Source of the DNA: Alphaproteobacteria bacterium
GTDB taxonomy: Bacteria > Pseudomonadota > Alphaproteobacteria > Micavibrionales > UBA2020
Length of the DNA stretch: 12,035 bases
Reading direction: 5' to 3'
Assembly (NCBI GenBank): GCA_029266795.1
Contig: JAQSWE010000041.1
Location: forward strand, 1 to 12,035
How positions within the stretch are numbered: the first letter of the stretch is position 1; each line of letters begins with the position of its first letter. Below the pieces are notes generated by a model. The model made no database searches and was not told the origin of the DNA. It worked only from the letters and a program-made list of their open reading frames with translations. The position numbers and the translations under genes were made by a program. Below, piece after piece: positions 5,418 to 12,035 of the stretch.

Positions 5418-7485
5418 ACGTCACCGCCGCCAGCGCGCGGCGTAGTTCCATGATCGTATACGGCTTGGAAACGAAATCGTTCATGCCGGCGGCGAGGCAT
5501 TTTTCGCGGTCGCGGGCGAAGGCATGGGCGGTGAGGCCGATGATGGGCGTCGGATGCAGCCCCTTCACTATTTCGATGCGGCGGATGCCTTCCGTGACGG
5601 TCCAGCCGTCCATGCCGGGCATCTGGATATCCATCAATATCGCGTCGTATTTTTTCGCGGCAAAACGCTCGAGCCCGCGCGGCCCGTTCTCCGCCACGTC
5701 ATAGGTCGCGCCGAGGCGCAGCAGCATCTCGCCCGCGACCAGCACGTTGGGCGGCGTATCCTCGACCACCAGCACATGCAGCGCGCGGGGCAGCGGCTCG
5801 GCGCTTTTCGCCACAATCGCATCGCCGGCGGGATACTGCGCGCGCTCCGGCGTGCGGAGCGGCAGCCGGAGCGTGAAGGTCGATCCTTCGCCCAGCTTGC
5901 TCTGCACGGCAATCGCGCCGCCCATCAGCTCGACCAGATTGCGCGTGATCGCAAGGCCCAGTCCGGTGCCGCCATATTTGCGGCTGATCGATGAATCGCT
6001 CTGGATGAATTTGTCGAAAATGGTGCCGAGCTTGTCGTCGGGGATGCCGATGCCGGTATCCATGATCTCGATCCGCACGAAAGCGTCGTCGGGGTCTTCC
6101 GTCGCGGTCACGGTCACGCCGCCATGCTCGGTGAACTTGATCGCATTGCCGACAATATTGATGAGCACCTGCCGCAGGCGGCGCGGATCGCCTAATAATA
6201 TCTCTTCTTTCGGCAGCTGGCAGTCGGTCGCGACCACGATCTTGCGGCGGATGGCCTGCGATGCCATCGCCTGCCGCAGCTCGTCCAGCAGCTTGCAGAG
6301 GTCGAACGGCACCCGGTCGATCTCCGCCGTGCCCGATTCGATCTTGGCCATGTCGAGCATATCGTTGATGAGCACCAGCAGGCTGTTCGCGCTCGCCTCC
6401 AGCGTTTGCAAGAACAGCTTGTATTTCGGCGGGGGCGTGTCGCTCGCGTTGAGCAGGCTGGCAAGGCCGACGATGGAATTCATCGGCGTGCGGATTTCAT
6501 GGCTGATATTGGCAAGGAATTCGGACTTCGCGACGTTGGCGGCCTCCGCGCGGCTCTTCGCGGCGATCAGGTCGCCCACCTGCTCCGCGACCAGCAATTG
6601 CAGGTTATCGCGGTGCTGGCGTACTTCTTCCTCCAGCGCGCGCTGGCGCGTGACGTCGCGGATGATGCCGACGATGCCGGGCGAGCCGTCGGCGAAACGC
6701 ACCCCCACTTTTTTCGTGGCGATCGTGATGGTCTCGCCATCGGCACGCTGCAGCAGTTCTTCCTCGTCGAACAGCTCGCCCTTGAAAACGCGCTCGTCGC
6801 CTGCCCAGAAATCATCGGCCTGTTCCTTCGGGAACAGGTCGTAATCCGTCTTTCCCTTGGCTTTTTCCTCGCCGCCCAGCAGCGCCCAGAAAGCGAGATT
6901 GCCCTCCACCCAGCGGTGCTGTGAATCTTTCACGAAAATGGGATCGGCGACGTGGTCGATGATCGTGCGCAGGAAGGCGCGGGATTCGGCGAGGTCTAGC
7001 GTGCGCTCCACCACCTTGCGCTCCAGCATGCTGCGGGCTTCGTCGAGTGCCTGCTCGTTGCTCTTGCGCGCCGAGATGTCGCGGATGAAGGCGGTGAAGC
7101 GCAAATTGCCGTTGATGTTCTGCGGGGTGATGGTGAGCTCGATCGGGAATTCCTCCCCCGATTTGCGGAGCGCCGTGATCTCGATGCGCTGGTTGAGGAT
7201 GGCGTGCTGGCCGGTCGCCAGATAGCGTTTCATGCCGGCGTCATGCCCTGCGCGGTGTTGCGGCGGCACGATCATCTCCGACATCGGACGCCCCAGCGCC
7301 TCTGCTGTCGTCCAGCCGAATACCTGCTCCGCGCGGCCGTTCCAGGTGGTGATGATGCTGTCGGCATCGATCGCGACCACGGCATCGAGCGAGCTGTCGA
7401 GCAGCGCCGTCACCAGCGCTTCGCTTGAAGCCAGCTGCGCCTTCAGTCGCGCTATGTCAGTGTCGTCGTTTTGCAAAACCCGCAT
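5413..7485 (-). CDS. Cytoplasmic hybrid sensor histidine kinase, PAS-PAS-HisKA-HATPase-REC, 690 aa
   Basis: Senses a signal through two PAS domains, autophosphorylates, and passes phosphate to its own receiver. A short coiled coil (about 8-27) leads to PAS1 (28-140), a helical linker (141-170), PAS2 of PAS_4 type (171-280) and a second coiled coil (281-320). HisKA has SHEIRTP with phospho-acceptor His329. The HATPase has N-box Asn447 in VGNAIKF, G1 box DTGIGIP (476-482) and G2 box GGTGLGL (505-511). The REC domain has acidic pair Glu575/Asp576, phospho-acceptor Asp619 in LMDIQMPGMDGW, Thr652 and Lys674 in SKP. All catalytic residues are present. There are no membrane helices, so the input is probably intracellular (redox, gas, ligand or cofactor). 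No HPt domain or output regulator is encoded nearby, so the phosphorelay partner is elsewhere. No good SD precedes the ATG at 7485; a TTG three codons later (position 7476) is an alternative start. Confidence 0.95.
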   Translation of the reverse strand: MRVLQNDDTDIARLKAQLASSEALVTALLDSSLDAVVAIDADSIITTWNGRAEQVFGWTTAEALGRPMSEMIVPPQHRAGHDAGMKRYLATGQHAILNQRIEITALRKSGEEFPIELTITPQNINGNLRFTAFIRDISARKSNEQALDEARSMLERKVVERTLDLAESRAFLRTIIDHVADPIFVKDSQHRWVEGNLAFWALLGGEEKAKGKTDYDLFPKEQADDFWAGDERVFKGELFDEEELLQRADGETITIATKKVGVRFADGSPGIVGIIRDVTRQRALEEEVRQHRDNLQLLVAEQVGDLIAAKSRAEAANVAKSEFLANISHEIRTPMNSIVGLASLLNASDTPPPKYKLFLQTLEASANSLLVLINDMLDMAKIESGTAEIDRVPFDLCKLLDELRQAMASQAIRRKIVVATDCQLPKEEILLGDPRRLRQVLINIVGNAIKFTEHGGVTVTATEDPDDAFVRIEIMDTGIGIPDDKLGTIFDKFIQSDSSISRKYGGTGLGLAITRNLVELMGGAIAVQSKLGEGSTFTLRLPLRTPERAQYPAGDAIVAKSAEPLPRALHVLVVEDTPPNVLVAGEMLLRLGATYDVAENGPRGLERFAAKKYDAILMDIQMPGMDGWTVTEGIRRIEIVKGLHPTPIIGLTAHAFARDREKCLAAGMNDFVSKPYTIMELRRALAAVTS

Positions 7486-7615
7486 CCCGGATCGTGATAT
7501 GCCTCGCCATAGAATATCTGCAATTGGCAGGCATGGCTATGCCGCGCAGGAGCAGTAATTTTCGGAAATCGGGCGGATATAACGCCGGAAAGTATGTTCA
7601 AGTTCCCTGTCGCGC

Positions 7616-7643
7616 AAAAAGAAGGGGCCGCTTGCGCGGCCCC
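7616..7643 (-). terminator. Strong intrinsic terminator of the AAA+ gene
   Basis: GGGGCCGC (7624-7631) and GCGGCCCC (7636-7643) form a perfect 8-bp GC stem with a 4-base loop. On the minus strand the stem is followed by TTCTTTTT (complement of 7616-7623). It lies 43 bases past the stop codon of the ClpA-like gene and so separates it from the kinase gene, which must have its own promoter in 7486-7615. I see no convincing one there. Confidence 0.88.
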
Positions 7644-7686
7644 GTCAGTTTTTCACCAAAACACTTAGTGAGTATTTGCAATCAGG

Positions 7687-10353
7687 TTAGAGCGTCGGTG
7701 CGCCGCGACGGTTCTTGCGCGATGCCGCCGGAGCCGCAGCTGCCTTGTTGTCGTTCGACACTTCCGCGGTGACGGTCGTTGCGACCAGTTCCGGCTGGAA
7801 GCCCAATTCCTTGGTGGGCAGCTTGTTGATGACGATCTTCGCGGGGCCGTTTTTCTCGACGAATTCCGCGATGTTTTCCTTGTTGGCCATGAGCCACTTG
7901 CCGAGCGGGTTCGAGATTTTCTCGCGGACCACTTTGCGAAGCGGGCGTGCGCCCATATCCGGCTTGTAACCTTCGGCCGCCAGCTGGATGCGCGCATCTG
8001 CGCCCACTTCGATGGTGACGTCTTTGAGTGCCGGGTTGAGGGCCAGTGCGCCGGTCGGGTCGGACAGGCGTTTGTTGACCTTCTCGACTTCGCGGCTGAC
8101 CAGTTTCGTGATGACTTCCTGCGCGTGCGGGATGAACGTCACGAAGCCGCCCAGTTCCTCGATACGGTTGATCATCTCGGGGCGGAAGAACTCTTTGCGT
8201 TTCTTCGCGTAGATGCCCGACAGTTTTTCTTCCTGCTCTTCCGGGGTCGCGGTACGGCCGTTGGCGGTCGTATCGATACCGAAATCACCGCCTGCGCCGC
8301 CATTCAGGTAAGCCATAGCTTCCTTGGCGCCGAGGTTGGTGGTCATGACGACGATCACGTTGTTGAAGAGCACTTTCTTGCCGTGGTTGTCGGTCATGAC
8401 GCCGTCGTTCAGGACGGGCAGCAGGACGTTGAACACGTCAGGGTGCGCTTTCTCGATTTCGTCGAGCAGCAGGATCGAGTAGGGGCGCTGGCGAATGCGT
8501 TCCGTCAGGGCGGGTTCGGAATCTTCGAAGCCGACATAGCCGGGAGGTGCACCGATCAGGCGGGAAACGGTGTGTTTCTCGGCATAATCGCCCATGTTCA
8601 GCTGGATCAGCGCGGTCTCGTCGCCGAAGAGGTAGCGGGCGAGGGCTTTGCTGAGTTCGGTTTTACCGGTACCCGTCGGGCCTTGGAACACGAAGGCAGC
8701 CCAGGGCTGGTTCGGGTCCGAAAGGCCGGAGCGCGAGCCGATCAGGCCGTCGACGACGCGCTGGATGCCGGGCTGGCCGAGGACTTGCTCGGGCAGCTCT
8801 TTTTCCATTTTCAGGAAGCGGTCGCTGTCGTTCTGGCTCAGGAAGTCGACCGAGAGTTTCGACATCTGTGCAACGGCTGCCACGATGTCCTGACGCTCGA
8901 GAACGTCGCTGTGGCGCTGTTTCGCGTTTGCGGCAGCGTCATCCAGCGCGGTTTCGGCCTTGGAAGGCTGGGAAATCGCGGGCGCGTAGCGGTTGGTCAT
9001 GTCGACGATATACTCGAGGTCTTTCTTCGAGATGTCGGCAGTGATGCCGTGGTGAGCCTTGATGCCCGGCCACAGTTTTTCGGTGATGAACAGCGTCGCT
9101 TCGCGGTTGGGCTGGCCCAGAACCATCTGCTGGAAGCGGCGCGCAAGCGCGGGGTCTTTTTCGATGTGCTTGCGGTATTCTTCGCCCGTCGTCGTGCCCA
9201 TGACCGAGATGCCGCGGGAAACGAGGAAGGGTTTCATCATGTTGCCGGCCGAGCCCGCATCGTCGCCGTTCTTGCCGGCGCCGAGCTGGTTGTGGATCTC
9301 GTCGATCGCGATGATGACTTTCTGGCCCTTGAACCAGCCTTCACGTTCCTGCAGGCCGTCGATGATCGGCTTCAGGCGTTCTTCGAACTGGCCGCGGAAT
9401 TTCGCGCCCGCCAGCATTTTCTGGATGTCCATCTGCAGGACGCGCGCGCCTTCGAGCGATTCCGGAACGTCCGGGCTCTTGTCGACGATCGCTTGCGAGA
9501 TGGCGGCGAACATCGCGGTTTTACCAACGCCGGCGTCGCCGGTGAAGGCAACGGATGCCTGCTTGCGGCGCGACAGGATGCGCAGCGTGTTTTTCGTTTC
9601 GTCATCGCGGCCGACGACCGGATCCAGCTTGCCGTTCTTCGCTTTTTCGGTCAGGTCTTCGGTGTATTCACGCAGAGCCTGTTCCAGCGCCGCATCCGTG
9701 ATTTTCGGATTTTTCGGGGGCTGGGGCTTCGCGGGGTTGCCGTTGGCGCTGCCGTTGAAGGTGGTGCTGGGGGTTTTCGTCAGCACTGTGGGCTCTTGCG
9801 TTGCGGGGTTTTGCGCAATGCTCATGCGGGCGACGAATGCCGAACCGTCCTGGTGGGGCGGGAAGGGCAAGTGCTGCACGAGAAGGGGCGACACCTTGAT
9901 GCCGTTCGGGCCCTTGGTCAGGCCGGGATCGTTCGCGTCGATATCCGCCTTGAAGGTTTTCGGGAAGCTTGCATCGAGACCCATTTCGGCAACGCCCTCA
10001 GCCGACGCCGCGGTCAGCACATAGGTGCCTTCGGGCTTGCCGTTTTTCATGACGAACTGGAGTTCATAGGAAACGTCAATTTGCAGCAGCTTGTTCGGGC
10101 GGCCGGTCTCGTTGGTGTTGATCTGGTAAGCGGTGGTGTTCAGGAGGACTTTGCCATCCGCTGCGATCGTATGCTGGTTCTCGTCGTCGAAGGCGAAGAT
10201 ACGCTCGTTCGCGGCGAAACCTGCTTCGCGCTGGTCTTGCGCGAATACCTGGATCGGGGATTTGGGCTGGCCGTCTTCATAACGGATCGCGTATTGACGC
10301 GAATTGCTTGCGTCCAGAAGATACTTGTACTTGTTGTCTTCGTTATTCGCCAT
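7687..10353 (-). CDS. ClpA-like two-ring AAA+ protein unfoldase with atypical N-terminal domain, 888 aa
   Basis: ATP-driven hexameric protein-remodelling machine. Residues 1-200 form a domain I do not recognise; it is not the usual double Clp N repeat. A Pro-rich linker (208-217) leads to D1: Walker A GDAGVGKT (272-279), pore loop KFRG (318-321), Walker B with Asp351/Glu352, Arg fingers 405/406. D2 has Walker A GPTGTGKT (558-565), pore loop GYVG (605-608), Walker B LLLDE (628-632), Arg finger 730 and sensor-2 GAR (801-803). No ClpB-type middle domain separates them; the D1-D2 joint (SQNDSDRFL, 506-514) resembles ClpA. The usual D1 LPDKA...DEA motif is degenerate (about 463-474). The region where ClpA and ClpX carry their [ILV]-G-[FL] ClpP loop holds a Gly-rich insert with FGI (684-700), so ClpP docking is uncertain. 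A 40-residue basic/Ala-rich tail ends the protein. SD AGGAGG lies 9 bases before ATG. Confidence 0.93.
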   Translation of the reverse strand: MANNEDNKYKYLLDASNSRQYAIRYEDGQPKSPIQVFAQDQREAGFAANERIFAFDDENQHTIAADGKVLLNTTAYQINTNETGRPNKLLQIDVSYELQFVMKNGKPEGTYVLTAASAEGVAEMGLDASFPKTFKADIDANDPGLTKGPNGIKVSPLLVQHLPFPPHQDGSAFVARMSIAQNPATQEPTVLTKTPSTTFNGSANGNPAKPQPPKNPKITDAALEQALREYTEDLTEKAKNGKLDPVVGRDDETKNTLRILSRRKQASVAFTGDAGVGKTAMFAAISQAIVDKSPDVPESLEGARVLQMDIQKMLAGAKFRGQFEERLKPIIDGLQEREGWFKGQKVIIAIDEIHNQLGAGKNGDDAGSAGNMMKPFLVSRGISVMGTTTGEEYRKHIEKDPALARRFQQMVLGQPNREATLFITEKLWPGIKAHHGITADISKKDLEYIVDMTNRYAPAISQPSKAETALDDAAANAKQRHSDVLERQDIVAAVAQMSKLSVDFLSQNDSDRFLKMEKELPEQVLGQPGIQRVVDGLIGSRSGLSDPNQPWAAFVFQGPTGTGKTELSKALARYLFGDETALIQLNMGDYAEKHTVSRLIGAPPGYVGFEDSEPALTERIRQRPYSILLLDEIEKAHPDVFNVLLPVLNDGVMTDNHGKKVLFNNVIVVMTTNLGAKEAMAYLNGGAGGDFGIDTTANGRTATPEEQEEKLSGIYAKKRKEFFRPEMINRIEELGGFVTFIPHAQEVITKLVSREVEKVNKRLSDPTGALALNPALKDVTIEVGADARIQLAAEGYKPDMGARPLRKVVREKISNPLGKWLMANKENIAEFVEKNGPAKIVINKLPTKELGFQPELVATTVTAEVSNDNKAAAAPAASRKNRRGAPTL

Positions 10354-10505
10354 TTTATGTGGCCTCCTGTTGCGAGGGTGTGTTTTGGTGTTTTTTATGG
10401 TTTTTGTTTAGACTTAGTTAACCTAATCAGTAGTCAGAACGAGCGCAAGGACAAATTACGGAATAGCCGAATAGAAAGTCATAATATTTCAGGATACTGT
10501 TGATT

Positions 10506-10535
10506 TTTATAACATTCAGAATGGTTGCAGTGCAA
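10506..10535 (-). promoter_or_regulatory. Possible promoter of the AAA+ gene
   Basis: On the minus strand, TTGCAC (complement of 10530-10535) and TATAAA (complement of 10506-10511, five of six -10 matches) are 18 bases apart. The transcript would have an AT-rich leader of about 150 bases before the ATG at 10353. The -35 is poor (three of six), so this is a candidate only. I saw no heat-shock sigma-factor site. Confidence 0.32.
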
Positions 10536-10574
10536 TATGGACAATAATTTTCGCACTTATGGAAAGACTTACAC

Positions 10575-10606
10575 TTAAAACAGGTGTTTTAAACCCGAGA
10601 CTCGGG
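10575..10606. repeat. Two adjacent inverted repeats, possible operator
   Basis: TTAAAAC (10575-10581) and GTTTTAA (10586-10592) form a perfect 7-bp dyad around AGGT. Immediately after it, CCCGA (10594-10598) and TCGGG (10602-10606) form a 5-bp dyad around GAC. They sit about 40 bases upstream of the candidate -35 for the AAA+ gene, a plausible place for an activator site. No regulator is identified. Confidence 0.4.
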
Positions 10607-10725
10607 CACAACGCCCAATCGGTCATGATTATGTGAATTAAATCAACGATGTCAGGTTCTGAGTCTGCGGCAACCATCGCCAAAACCCAAGCTTTGGCAA
10701 GCCATTGGCCGGTTAACGATCCGGC

Positions 10726-11304
10726 TTACAGCGCGCGCGGTGGGGAGAGCGGATGGAGCGCTTTTGTGTAGAAATGACCGGCGATCATCTTGCCGTCGAC
10801 CATCGCATAGGCCGGATTCGAGCCCCAGCGGCGATAGCCCATCTGCTCATAGAGGGCGATGGCGGCCGTTTGCGTCTCGCGGACGTCGAGCTGGATGACC
10901 TTATAGCCCATTTCGGTTGCGAGCTTTTCGGCCATTTCGACTAATTTCCGGCCAGCGCCATGCCCGCGCGCCCAAGGGGCGACGAAGGAGGCGAGAATTT
11001 GTGCGGAGAAAGCCTGCGCCTCGTTATGGCGCGAGGGCTCGACCAGCTGCGCCGCGCCGCAGACCATGCCGTCGATGCGGGCAAGCAGTAAATGACGCTC
11101 CGGCACGACCAGCACGCCTTTCCAATAGCGCTCCAGCACTTCGCGTGCGGGCATCTTGATCCAGCCGAAACCGCCGCCCGCGTCGATTGCGGCATCGGTG
11201 GAATCGCACAGATCATTGAGGTCAGCCGGTGACAGCTTGTCCATGATCTCGATGGTGACGTGGGCGTGTTCGAGTGCTTTCATGCGCGTGGGCGTTGCTT
11301 GCAT
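10726..11304 (-). CDS. GNAT-family N-acetyltransferase, 192 aa
   Basis: Cytoplasmic enzyme that transfers an acetyl group from acetyl-CoA to an amine; the substrate is unknown. The single GNAT domain covers most of the protein. The acetyl-CoA motif A is visible as FVAPWARGHGAGRKL (107-121), with Arg113, Gly116 and Gly118 fitting the R-x-x-G-x-G pattern. Motif B follows as VIQLDVRETQTAAIALYEQMGY (136-157), with the conserved Ala and Tyr of the alpha-4 region. The strand LLLARIDGMVCGAAQLVE (72-89) is the usual central beta pair. The ATG at 11304 has an ideal SD, AAGGAGG, five bases upstream, which settles the start. The gene lies between the ankyrin gene and the AAA+ gene on the same strand, with large gaps on both sides, so it is probably transcribed alone. 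Specificity (small molecule or protein N-terminus) cannot be read from the sequence. Confidence 0.92.
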   Translation of the reverse strand: MQATPTRMKALEHAHVTIEIMDKLSPADLNDLCDSTDAAIDAGGGFGWIKMPAREVLERYWKGVLVVPERHLLLARIDGMVCGAAQLVEPSRHNEAQAFSAQILASFVAPWARGHGAGRKLVEMAEKLATEMGYKVIQLDVRETQTAAIALYEQMGYRRWGSNPAYAMVDGKMIAGHFYTKALHPLSPPRAL

Positions 11305-11306
11305 AG

Positions 11307-11324
11307 TTTCCTCCTTAAAGGAAA
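11307..11324 (-). promoter_or_regulatory. SD overlapped by a short hairpin
   Basis: On the minus strand, TTTCCT (complement of 11319-11324) and AGGAAA (complement of 11307-11312) form a perfect 6-bp stem around TTAAGG. The SD AAGGAGG straddles the loop and right arm, so the fold would partly hide it. The stem is weak and AT-rich. Confidence 0.3.
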
Positions 11325-11374
11325 GGCGATGGCAGAGCGTGGCATTATCCCGATATTTATCCGCTGTTGAGCTG

Positions 11375-11380
11375 ACTATA
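11375..11380 (-). promoter_or_regulatory. Possible -10 element of the acetyltransferase gene
   Basis: TATAGT on the minus strand (five of six matches) lies about 70 bases upstream of the start at 11304. The best -35 candidates upstream are TTGAAC at a 15-base spacing or TTTTGA at 17, neither convincing. The gap 11305-11443 holds nothing else I can name, and no terminator is visible for the ankyrin gene. Confidence 0.3.
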
Positions 11381-11443
11381 GCATAGCGCGCAGCTGTTCA
11401 AAACCCGCTATTCCTTCACCATAACTAGATCGTGACGGGGAAA

Positions 11444-12034
11444 TTAAAAGGGGCCGTTGTTGAATCCCGGACCGCGATACTGCCAGTTCGTGAACGGGCT
11501 TGTCGCGCCGTCGAGGTCGCTGGAAAACGCGGGCGGCTGATAGGTGTTCGCCTGCAGGTCGATCGCGTTCTTGGTGTCGATGGATGTCTGCAGCATCGAC
11601 GCCACGCCGTCATAGCCGAACATCTTGGCATAGGTCAGCGCCGCGCCGTCATTGCTGCGCGGGTCCGCGCCGCGGTCCAGCAGCGTGTAGACCATATAAT
11701 AATCGCCGCGGAACGACGCCAGCAGCAGCGCCTCGTTGTTCTGCGCATCGACGCGCGCGCCCAGATCCATCAGCTGGATCGCGATTTCCGTCTGCCCGCC
11801 GCGCACGGCCGCCAGCATCGCCGCGCCGTCATTGGCGGTCGGGTCGACGCTGTTGCTGAGCAGCGTTTTCACGACATCCGCATGGCCGAAATAGGCGGCC
11901 TGTGACAGCGCGTCGGTTGCGATGCCCGAGCGGCCCGAAATCGCGCCGTTGTCGAAAATCGCCTGCACGCGCCAGCTGTCGCCCGATGACGCCGCCGCCA
12001 TCAGTTCCGATTCAATGCCGGATTGCGAGCGCAT
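11444..12034 (-). CDS. Ankyrin-repeat protein, at least 196 aa (5' end possibly beyond the window)
   Basis: Protein-interaction module of consecutive ankyrin repeats, each about 30 residues. They fall at about 8-38 (degenerate), 41-69 (DALSQAAYFGHADVVKTLL), 70-99 (AAMLAAVRGGQTEIAIQLM), 100-129 (EALLLASFRGDYYMVYTLL) and 130-158 (AALTYAKMFGYDGVASML, degenerate). The usual G-A-D hairpin survives in repeats 3 and 4 (LGARVDAQ, RGADPRSN). The repeats are followed by a 38-residue tail rich in Pro, Asn, Phe and Gly with no fold I recognise. The first Met lies one base from the window edge, so it may be internal to a longer protein with a signal peptide or more repeats. Ankyrin proteins bind other proteins; the partner here is unknown. 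The repeats do not show whether it is secreted or cytoplasmic. Confidence 0.88.
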   Translation of the reverse strand: MRSQSGIESELMAAASSGDSWRVQAIFDNGAISGRSGIATDALSQAAYFGHADVVKTLLSNSVDPTANDGAAMLAAVRGGQTEIAIQLMDLGARVDAQNNEALLLASFRGDYYMVYTLLDRGADPRSNDGAALTYAKMFGYDGVASMLQTSIDTKNAIDLQANTYQPPAFSSDLDGATSPFTNWQYRGPGFNNGPF

Positions 12035-12035
12035 G

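Larger units (their letters stand above)
10354..10725. other. 372-base intergenic region, likely regulatory, upstream of the AAA+ gene
   Basis: AT-rich gap between the acetyltransferase stop and the AAA+ start, both on the minus strand. It holds the SD of the AAA+ gene (complement of 10363-10368), a T-rich stretch (10381-10410, A-rich in the RNA), a candidate minus-strand promoter (10506-10535), two adjacent inverted repeats (10575-10606), and a small stem GCCGG/CCGGC just past the acetyltransferase stop (10709-10725) that lacks a T tract. No open reading frame here looks coding. Confidence 0.6.

Noticed and set aside
7576..7601. TTGAAC and TATATC on the minus strand as a kinase promoter
   Set aside because: The spacing is only 14 bases, too short for a sigma-70 promoter.
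8125..10503. A 792-codon open frame on the plus strand, antisense to the AAA+ gene
   Set aside because: It is the mirror of a strongly supported AAA+ gene; the product is rich in Arg, Val and Phe without a domain pattern, and has no credible SD. Such frames arise from GC-rich codon bias.
1..12035. CRISPR array, tRNA, rRNA, insertion sequence, toxin-antitoxin pair or phage module
   Set aside because: No regularly spaced repeats, cloverleaf, terminal inverted repeats with a transposase, or phage-like genes were found.

Overview
The window reads as a chromosomal segment from a moderately GC-rich Gram-negative bacterium, most likely an alphaproteobacterium. The signs are GC-rich coding sequence, Shine-Dalgarno (SD) starts, lipoprotein and inner-membrane proteins, a HinT-type HIT protein and a cytoplasmic hybrid histidine kinase. 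The lineage call is an inference from general character; no rRNA or other phylogenetic marker is present. I found no tRNA, rRNA, CRISPR array, insertion sequence or phage gene. All eleven genes look intact, except that the ankyrin gene runs to the right edge and may be cut.

Layout, left to right. Bases 1-253 are non-coding and hold a candidate promoter with a perfect dyad between its -35 and -10 elements, ahead of a small unknown protein (254-628, +). A strong intrinsic terminator follows and ends 13 bases before a small three-helix membrane protein (735-1073, +). Facing it are two translationally coupled DUF3592-like membrane proteins on the minus strand (2557-1077), which together carry three copies of one module. 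Then on the plus strand come hinT (2624-2989), an unknown protein anchored at both ends by membrane helices (3120-3818) behind a good sigma-70 promoter, and a lipoprotein with a zinc-peptidase HEIMH motif (3960-5408) whose SD lies in a hairpin.

The right half is all minus strand. In transcription order it holds an ankyrin-repeat protein (12034-11444, possibly partial), a GNAT acetyltransferase (11304-10726), a two-ring ClpA-like AAA+ unfoldase with an unrecognised N-terminal domain (10353-7687, closed by a strong terminator at 7616-7643), and a PAS-PAS-HisKA-HATPase-REC hybrid kinase (7485-5413). The kinase converges on the lipoprotein gene with four bases between stops.

Functionally this looks like a patchwork of single genes and small operons for cell-envelope and stress or signalling work, not one dedicated system. 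The most distinctive item is the ClpA-like unfoldase: it lacks the Clp N domain and the ClpB middle domain, has a degenerate ClpP-contact region, and has no clpS or clpP beside it. The triplicated DUF3592 pair and the hairpins set against start codons are the next most interesting.
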